This document shows, one piece after another, positions 17,101-21,237 of a stretch of DNA of 21,237 bases. Below the pieces are notes generated by a model. It made no database searches and was not told where the DNA came from. It was given only the letters and a program-made list of their open reading frames with translations. The stretch is from an uncultured Verrucomicrobiota bacterium. GTDB taxonomy: Bacteria > Verrucomicrobiota > Verrucomicrobiia > Limisphaerales > JADLHS01. The position numbers and the translations under genes were made by a program. Numbering within the stretch: the stretch's first letter is position 1; each line of letters opens with the position of its first letter. Location: positions 1 through 21,237 of the forward strand of contig CALAYC010000292.1 of NCBI GenBank assembly GCA_937894935.1, read 5' to 3'.

Positions 17101-17642
17101 TCGTTGATCCTGCGACGCCCACGCCGGACGCCACGCCCTTGCCGCTGGAGCAAAGCGGCTTGCTTCTCGTGCGCGGTCCGAATGTGATGCTCGGTTACCT
17201 CGGCAAACCCGAGAAGACGGCGGAAGTTTTACGCAACGATTGGTACATCACCGGTGATATCGCGGCGCTCGACGAAGATGGTTTTGTGCAAATCACCGAT
17301 CGTTTGAGTCGCTTCAGCAAAATCGGCGGCGAGATGGTGCCGCACGTCAAGGTGGAAGAACGTCTGCATGAACTTGCTGAAGCCACCGAACATTTGTTCG
17401 TCGTCACCAGTGTCGCGGATGAAAAGAAAGGCGAACGCCTTGTTGTGTTGCACCGATTGACCGACGAAAAACTTCAGGTCGTTCTGGAAAAACTTTCCGC
17501 CTGCGACCTGCCGAATTTGTGGAAACCGAAAGCCGATTCATTTCTGCGCATTGATACCTTTCCGATGTTGGGCACAGGCAAATTGGATTTGCGTCGTGTG
17601 AAAGAAATTGCGCAGCAACAATTCGGCTCGGTAGCGGCTTAA
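14142..17642 (+). CDS. aas: MFS lysophospholipid transporter / PlsC acyltransferase / acyl-ACP synthetase fusion
   Basis: This 1166-residue protein joins three modules. Residues about 25-430 are a 12-helix MFS transporter of the LplT type (GGFLADRFSKRKVIVG loop). Residues about 435-630 are a PlsC-type acyltransferase with the HX4D motif (His459, Asp464 in NHLSLAD) and FAEGQITR (531-538). Residues about 650-1160 are an AMP-forming acyl-ACP synthetase with P-loop SSGSTGEPKG (807-816), YGCTE (945-949), Asp1039 in ITGDI, and the A10-like GTGKLDL with Lys1147. In E. coli, LplT (397 aa) and Aas (719 aa) are separate neighbours; their sum fits this length. Together they would flip lysophospholipid (for example from lipoprotein maturation) inward and reacylate it with a fatty acid activated on ACP. 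It acts in the inner membrane. The start has no Shine-Dalgarno sequence. Confidence 0.95.
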   Translation: MNQSSPEPVVPDSPHLDAPRARTDSIGGFWALFITQFQGAFSDNVFKFLVIFLITSTFPPEQRDRLVSLALALFAVPFVLFSMAGGFLADRFSKRKVIVGVKIAEVGIMGLGLIGLWLQNVNFLLGVIFLMSVQSAFFGPSKYGSVPELLTEKKLSWGNGWLGLGTFFAIIAGGVVAGVMHKTFGEQIYLGGIVLIALAIVGVISSSFITKLPAANPSKKFKLNFLGDIWQNLAQIRRDRVLSLAIIGSAYFWFIGALFGEPTILAYSQDVLHLDEMQISLLRACLAIGIGLGSVVAGILSGRKIEYGLIPLGAAGLSICAAILAIPGWSAVQVGIILGILGFSGGFYVVPINALIQHRPDAKDKGSIIATNAWLTSVGVFVASGAYALLKSVLGLDSTTIFLIGAIFTFAGTIYAVTLVPDSLLRFFMWLATHSLYRLNVLGRDNIPAKGGALFVCNHLSLADAVLLQAAVDRPIRFIMLKAIYDQKFIGTWAKITGAIPISSELRPREMIKSLQTASDAIKNGEVVCIFAEGQITRIGQMMPFRRGFERIMKDVNAPIIPVGLDGLWGSIFSFEGQRFLWKWPKRILDPITINFGKPLPPSATPFEVRQHVQELLAEAWELRKARMLPLQRQFIRTARKHPRRFAMADANTSGINLSGALTRAVLLARRLKSVWTGQRMVGLLLPPSVAGALTNWAALLCGKVPVNLNYTLSEEALTSCFQQCELKTILTSRVFVAKVKLKLPGNVIYLEDVMQSLPSFGEKLAAFFCARFLPAAWLEKSLRDRSLLKEKTAQNRLDELATVIFSSGSTGEPKGVMLSHYNVGSNIEQLGQTFSFGRKDKVLGVLPFFHSFGFTGTLMLPGVLGIGAVYHANPLDAKTIGQLVADHEVTFVLATPTFLQIYMRGCTAEQFGSVRLVAVGAEKLPERLATLFEDQFGIRPFEAYGCTECSPAVTVNTHDYRAPGFRQVGAKRGKIGHPLPGVCVRIVDPATPTPDATPLPLEQSGLLLVRGPNVMLGYLGKPEKTAEVLRNDWYITGDIAALDEDGFVQITDRLSRFSKIGGEMVPHVKVEERLHELAEATEHLFVVTSVADEKKGERLVVLHRLTDEKLQVVLEKLSACDLPNLWKPKADSFLRIDTFPMLGTGKLDLRRVKEIAQQQFGSVAA

Positions 17643-17659
17643 CAGCTTTTACCACGGTT

Positions 17660-17678
17660 GCGAGGGCTTGCTTTTTTT
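17660..17678 (+). terminator. Weak hairpin with T-tract after aas
   Basis: A 4-bp stem with one G-T pair (17660-17663 with 17668-17671, tetraloop GGGC) is followed directly by seven T residues (17672-17678), starting 17 nt after the aas stop. The T-run is good but the stem is very short, so termination here is uncertain. Confidence 0.3.
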
Positions 17679-17713
17679 CAGCGGCCCGGGTATCTCGCGA
17701 TTGTTCCAATCGC

Positions 17714-18424
17714 ATGTCTTCGGGGTTAAAGATTAAGGACCAGCCACTGAGCGAGCGTCCGCGGGAAAGACTGGCCGCGCACGGTTCGAACGCGCTGAGC
17801 AATGCCGAATTGATTGCCATTCTGCTGCGCACCGGACTCAAGGGCATGAATGCCGTGGATATCGGCAAACATCTCCTGCTCAAATTCGGCTCACTGCAAT
17901 CGCTCGCCAATGCATCAGTTGACGACCTGCGTCAGGTCAAAGGCATTGGCCGCGACAAGGCCGTGACGCTCGTGGCGGCTTTCGCATTGGCGCACAAGAT
18001 GGCGTGTGAACTGCAATTGGAATCGCCGGTACTCGACACGCCGGAAAACGTGGTGCGTTTGTTGCGCGCGCAAAATCTCGTCCGCGATGTCGAGACGTTG
18101 CAGGTGTTGTTGTTGAATACGCGACGCCGACTGATTCGCGTCGAAGAAGTATCCAACGGCACGTTGGATACGTTACTCGTTCATGCGCGCGAAGTATTCC
18201 GCGCTGCAATTTCAGCGAATGCTTCGGCGTTGGTGCTCGCGCACAATCATCCCAGCGGCGATCCCACTCCCAGCGATGCGGACATCAAAGTGACGCGCGA
18301 CCTCATCCGCGCCGGACAACTCCTGAAAATCGAAGTCCTCGATCACATCATCCTCGGACGCGCTACCACCGAGCGGACGAAAGATTATTCGTCGTTACGC
18401 GAGTTGGGTTATTTTTACTCCTGA
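17714..18424 (+). CDS. radC: RadC family JAMM-domain protein
   Basis: The 236-residue protein has the usual RadC plan and length: an N-terminal helix-hairpin-helix region (about 10-95; KGIGRDKAVTL) and a C-terminal JAMM/MPN+ domain (about 105-235) with the zinc-binding set His177, His179 and Asp190 in HNHPSGDPTPSDAD. The family was named as a DNA-repair protein, but its activity is still not settled, and many copies are linked to mobile DNA or plasmid anti-restriction. Here it stands between housekeeping genes with no sign of mobility. It lies 71 bp after aas on the same strand, behind a weak terminator. The ATG at 17714 gives MSSGLKIKDQPLSERPRERL, a typical family start. Confidence 0.95.
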   Translation: MSSGLKIKDQPLSERPRERLAAHGSNALSNAELIAILLRTGLKGMNAVDIGKHLLLKFGSLQSLANASVDDLRQVKGIGRDKAVTLVAAFALAHKMACELQLESPVLDTPENVVRLLRAQNLVRDVETLQVLLLNTRRRLIRVEEVSNGTLDTLLVHAREVFRAAISANASALVLAHNHPSGDPTPSDADIKVTRDLIRAGQLLKIEVLDHIILGRATTERTKDYSSLRELGYFYS

Positions 18425-18524
18425 TTTTCTCTGCAACGGCAATTACTTCACGTTGTCTGCTCGTAACGGGCGAGCCACAAATATGTGTCCCCATCCGGCC
18501 ACAAGTTTGTTTGTTCCTCGGCGC

Positions 18525-18557
18525 GAGTTGCCGCATGCTGAAGACAACTCCCGCATG
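18525..18557 (+). repeat. Mixed inverted and direct repeats upstream of phoD
   Basis: GAGTTG (18525-18530) and CAACTC (18545-18550) form an inverted repeat. CCGCATG follows each arm directly (18531-18537 and 18551-18557), making a direct repeat with a 20-bp period, close to two helical turns. This is a plausible regulator site before the phosphatase gene, although it does not look like the E. coli Pho box. The rest of the 170-bp gap after radC holds nothing I can support. Confidence 0.35.
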
Positions 18558-18594
18558 TCACGTCGCATCGTTGGAGTAAACCATTGAGCAGATT

Positions 18595-20172
18595 ATGAAA
18601 TTTCCGCTGTACCAGATCGAAGTTTCACCGCGCCTGAATCGACGGTCGTTCCTGATTACCACCAGTTCGCTTGCCGCTGCGGCGCTGTGGTCGAATCGTG
18701 CGCTCGGTGCGGTGACGAAACTGCCGAAGTTCAGTGATTACCCGTTTCAACTCGGCGTCGCTTCCGGCGATCCAACCAGCGACGGCGTTGTGTTGTGGAC
18801 TCGACTCGCGCCGAAGCCGCTTGAAGGCGGTGGCATGCCCGCAGAACCCGTTGAAGTCTCATGGCAGATTTGCGCCGACGAAGCGATGACGCAGGTTGTG
18901 CAAAAAGGCACTGCGGTTGCGAATCCGCAATGGGCGCATTCAGTTCACGTGGAAGTCGCCGGACTCCAACCCGATCGCTGGTACTGGTATCAGTTCAAAG
19001 CCGGCGGCGAAGTGAGTCCGAAAGGTCGAACCCGCACGTTGCCCGCCGCAGATTCGCTGCCGGAAAAACTGCGCTTCGCCTTCGCCTCCTGTCAACATTA
19101 CGAAGCGGGTCTTTACACTGCCTATGAACACATGCTGCGCGAAGATGTGGATCTGGTGTTTCATCTTGGCGATTACATTTACGAAGGCGCAGCCAAGGAC
19201 GGTGGCGTGCGCCGGCACACCAGCGGCGAACTTTTCACGCTGGAAGAATATCGCAATCGTTACGCGCTCTACAAAACCGATCCTGCGCTTCAGGCGATGC
19301 ACGCTGCTGTGCCGTGGTGGGTGACGTGGGATGATCATGAGGTGAATAACAACTACGCCAACCTCGTTCCGGCAAATCGCCGCCGCGCTCCGATTGAATT
19401 TCGCCAACGCCGCGCCAATGCTTACAAAGCGTATTACGAACACATGCCGCTGCGGCGCGCGTCACTGCCGCAAGGACCGGACATGCAGCTTTATCGCAAA
19501 ACGCATTTTGGCCGACTCGCGGAATTTTTCGTACTCGATACGCGGCAGTACCGCACGCCGCAACCGACCGGCAACACCGCCGAAAAATTGGCTCAGGCGC
19601 GCTTGAATCCGGAAGCCACGTTGCTTGGAACCCAACAGCGCGAGTGGCTCTTTCGCGGTCTGGAAAATTCGCCCGGCACATGGAACGTTCTCGCACAACA
19701 GGTCATGATGGCTCGCGTGGATCGCGCTCCCGGCATTGAACAGAAATTCAGCACCGATCAATGGCCCGGTTACGAAATGGATCGGCGTCGGGTGTTGAAA
19801 CATTTTGCCGAAAAACGCATCAACAATCCGGTCGTGCTGACCGGCGATATTCATTCCAACTGGGCCAATGAACTCATCGTGGATTTCGATCAACCCGATT
19901 CGCGCGTCGTTGGAACAGAGTTCGTCGGCACATCTATTTCTTCCGGCGGCGATGGCCGTGATGCCCAGCCGCGCGATGAATTTCTGAAAACAGAAAATCC
20001 GTTTGTGAAATTCTTCAACGCCCAACGCGGTTACGTCCGCTGCGAACTGACGCCAACCCAATGGCGCACGGATTATCGCGTTGTGCCCTACGTCACGCGT
20101 CCGGGCGCACCGATTCAGACGCGAAAATCGTTTGTTGTGACAGCCGGCAATCCGCGATTGGAAACAGCCTGA
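18595..20172 (+). CDS. phoD: Tat-exported PhoD-type alkaline phosphatase
   Basis: This 525-residue protein begins with a Tat signal: the twin arginines Arg16-Arg17 in LNRRSFL, then ITTSSLAAAALWSNRALG. A PhoD N-terminal beta domain follows (about 48-150; FQLGVASGDPTSDGVVLWTRLAP), then the metallophosphatase core (about 158-500) with FASCQ (Cys166), HLGDYIYE (Asp193, Tyr195), WDDHEV (Asp246, Asp247, His248) and LTGDIHSNW (Asp418, His420). These match the residues that hold iron and calcium in known PhoD enzymes, which release phosphate from phosphodiesters and monoesters outside the cytoplasmic membrane. Length and domain order are normal. No clear phosphate-starvation promoter element is seen. 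A Tat-exported oxidoreductase follows after 65 bp, but the shared export route does not prove a shared pathway. Confidence 0.95.
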   Translation: MKFPLYQIEVSPRLNRRSFLITTSSLAAAALWSNRALGAVTKLPKFSDYPFQLGVASGDPTSDGVVLWTRLAPKPLEGGGMPAEPVEVSWQICADEAMTQVVQKGTAVANPQWAHSVHVEVAGLQPDRWYWYQFKAGGEVSPKGRTRTLPAADSLPEKLRFAFASCQHYEAGLYTAYEHMLREDVDLVFHLGDYIYEGAAKDGGVRRHTSGELFTLEEYRNRYALYKTDPALQAMHAAVPWWVTWDDHEVNNNYANLVPANRRRAPIEFRQRRANAYKAYYEHMPLRRASLPQGPDMQLYRKTHFGRLAEFFVLDTRQYRTPQPTGNTAEKLAQARLNPEATLLGTQQREWLFRGLENSPGTWNVLAQQVMMARVDRAPGIEQKFSTDQWPGYEMDRRRVLKHFAEKRINNPVVLTGDIHSNWANELIVDFDQPDSRVVGTEFVGTSISSGGDGRDAQPRDEFLKTENPFVKFFNAQRGYVRCELTPTQWRTDYRVVPYVTRPGAPIQTRKSFVVTAGNPRLETA

Positions 20173-20210
20173 GTCGCTCAGCGAATCATTAAATTTCAGC
20201 GCTTGTCCTG

Positions 20211-20235
20211 CGACGGTATTGCTGTAAAACCGTCG
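20211..20235 (+). terminator. Hairpin directly before the oxidoreductase start (terminator or translation control)
   Basis: CGACGGT (20211-20217) and ACCGTCG (20229-20235) form a perfect 7-bp GC-rich stem with an 11-nt loop, ending 2 nt before the ATG at 20238. It has no T-tract. In read-through RNA from phoD it would hide the start region of the next gene; alternatively it marks the end of the phoD transcript. Confidence 0.45.
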
Positions 20236-20237
20236 GC

Positions 20238-21237
20238 ATGAATCGCCGTCTGTTTCTCAAAACCAGCGCTCTCGCCGGATTCGCAATTGCCACCCGCCCC
20301 ACCTTCGCGGAAGAACTGGCCGACACGCACAAACGCGTCGGGCTCATCGGCAGTGGATGGTATGGCAAATGTGATCTGCTGCGTCTGTTGCAGGTTGCAC
20401 CGGTGGAAGTCGTTTCACTCTGCGACGTGGATCGACGAATGTTGAACGAAGCGGCGGATTTGGTGGCTACGCGGCAACGCAACAAAAAACGCCCGCGCAC
20501 TTACAGCGATTATCGCGAGATGCTTCGCGAGCGCGACCTTGATCTGGTTTTAATTGCAACGCCTGATCATTGGCACGCGCTGGCGATGATTGCTGCCGTT
20601 CAGACTGGCGCGGATGTTTATGTGCAAAAACCGACAAGTGTGGACGTCGTGGAAAGTCTCGCCATGCAAGCGGCGGCCAAAAAGCACGGACGCGTGGTCC
20701 AAGTCGGTTTGCAACGTCGCAGCACACCGCATCTCATCGAAGCGAAACGCGAAATCATCGAAAGTGGGAAGTTGGGAAAAATCGCGCACGCCGAACTGTG
20801 CTGCTATTACCACATGCGCACCCGCGAAAATCCGCCCACCATCGATCCGCCCGAACATCTCGATTTCGAAATGTGGACCGGCCCCGCGCCGATGCGACCG
20901 TACAACAAATTGATTCATCCGCGTGGTTGGCGCGCGTTCACCGAATACGGAAATGGCATCGTCGGCGATATGTGCGTTCACATGCTCGACATGTTGCGCT
21001 GGTTTCTCGACCTCGGCTGGCCGCAACGCGTCTCATCGTCTGGCGGCATTTACGTGGATAAAAACAGTCGGGCGAACATTTCCGATACCCAGATCGCCAC
21101 CTTTGAGTTCCCGGAATTAAACGCCGTCTGGACTCATCGCACCTGGGGCGACTCACCCGATCCGAAATATCCCTGGGCTGTGGTGTTGTATGGCGAACGC
21201 GGCACACTCAAAGCGAGCGTCAACGGTTACGACTTTT
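20238..21237 (+). CDS. Tat-exported Gfo/Idh/MocA family oxidoreductase (partial)
   Basis: The frame is open from the ATG at 20238 through 333 codons to the right edge, so the C-terminus is missing. The protein starts with a short Tat signal, MNRRLFLKTSALAGFAI, then the nucleotide-binding Rossmann segment VGLIGSGWYG (34-43), LCDVD (61-65), IATPDHWH (106-113), VQKP with Lys131, and the C-terminal-domain helix GDMCVHMLDMLRW (243-255). Family members bind NAD(P) and act on sugars or inositols. Tat-exported members such as the glycosidases and glucose-fructose oxidoreductase carry a tightly held cofactor, and they are very numerous in Verrucomicrobiota and Planctomycetota. The usual EKP motif reads QKP here. 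The substrate cannot be told from sequence. No Shine-Dalgarno is present, and a hairpin ends 2 nt before the ATG. Confidence 0.93.
   Translation, partial: MNRRLFLKTSALAGFAIATRPTFAEELADTHKRVGLIGSGWYGKCDLLRLLQVAPVEVVSLCDVDRRMLNEAADLVATRQRNKKRPRTYSDYREMLRERDLDLVLIATPDHWHALAMIAAVQTGADVYVQKPTSVDVVESLAMQAAAKKHGRVVQVGLQRRSTPHLIEAKREIIESGKLGKIAHAELCCYYHMRTRENPPTIDPPEHLDFEMWTGPAPMRPYNKLIHPRGWRAFTEYGNGIVGDMCVHMLDMLRWFLDLGWPQRVSSSGGIYVDKNSRANISDTQIATFEFPELNAVWTHRTWGDSPDPKYPWAVVLYGERGTLKASVNGYDF

Noticed and set aside
17714..18424. radC as a sign of a mobile or anti-restriction island
   Set aside because: No integrase, transposase, repeat boundary or composition change is visible around it; it sits among ordinary chromosomal genes.

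Overview
The window is a gene-dense stretch of a moderately GC-rich, Gram-negative-type bacterial chromosome. Outer-membrane-style lipoproteins, two Tat-exported enzymes, an LplT/PlsC/acyl-ACP-synthetase fusion, a poly-HAMP kinase and start codons almost without Shine-Dalgarno sequences together suggest a Verrucomicrobiota-like organism (Pedosphaera/Limisphaerales type). That placement is an inference from gene content; no rRNA or marker gene is present to prove it. No tRNA, rRNA, insertion sequence, integrase, phage gene or CRISPR array was seen.

Region 1 (1-6127) is a signal-transduction block. A poly-HAMP sensor protein on the minus strand enters from the left edge; its kinase part lies outside the window. 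It is divergent from a three-gene plus-strand operon: a membrane PAS-PAS histidine kinase, an Rcp1-type single-domain response regulator, and a REC-PAS-HisKA-HATPase-REC hybrid kinase. The spacing is 3 bp, then an ATGA overlap. None of the visible proteins has a DNA-binding output domain, so the block looks like a phosphorelay whose final target is elsewhere.

Region 2 (6155-7968, minus strand) holds a lipoprotein alpha/beta hydrolase and a type I signal peptidase.

Region 3 (8161-13913, plus strand) is the least explained part. A four-helix membrane protein, a radical SAM enzyme with a B12-binding-like N-terminus and a CobD/HisC-like PLP enzyme are translationally coupled (TAATG, then ATGA). 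A small lipoprotein and a large GT-C-like membrane protein that lacks the expected first-loop aspartate follow. A long stem-loop overlapping a good candidate promoter sits just before the GT-C-like gene. The rSAM/PLP pair plus membrane partner is the best candidate here for an undescribed pathway.

Region 4 (14142-18424) has a 1166-residue lysophospholipid flippase/acyltransferase/acyl-ACP synthetase fusion and a RadC-family JAMM protein. Region 5 (18595-21237) has a Tat-exported PhoD-type phosphatase and a Tat-exported Gfo/Idh/MocA oxidoreductase cut by the right edge.
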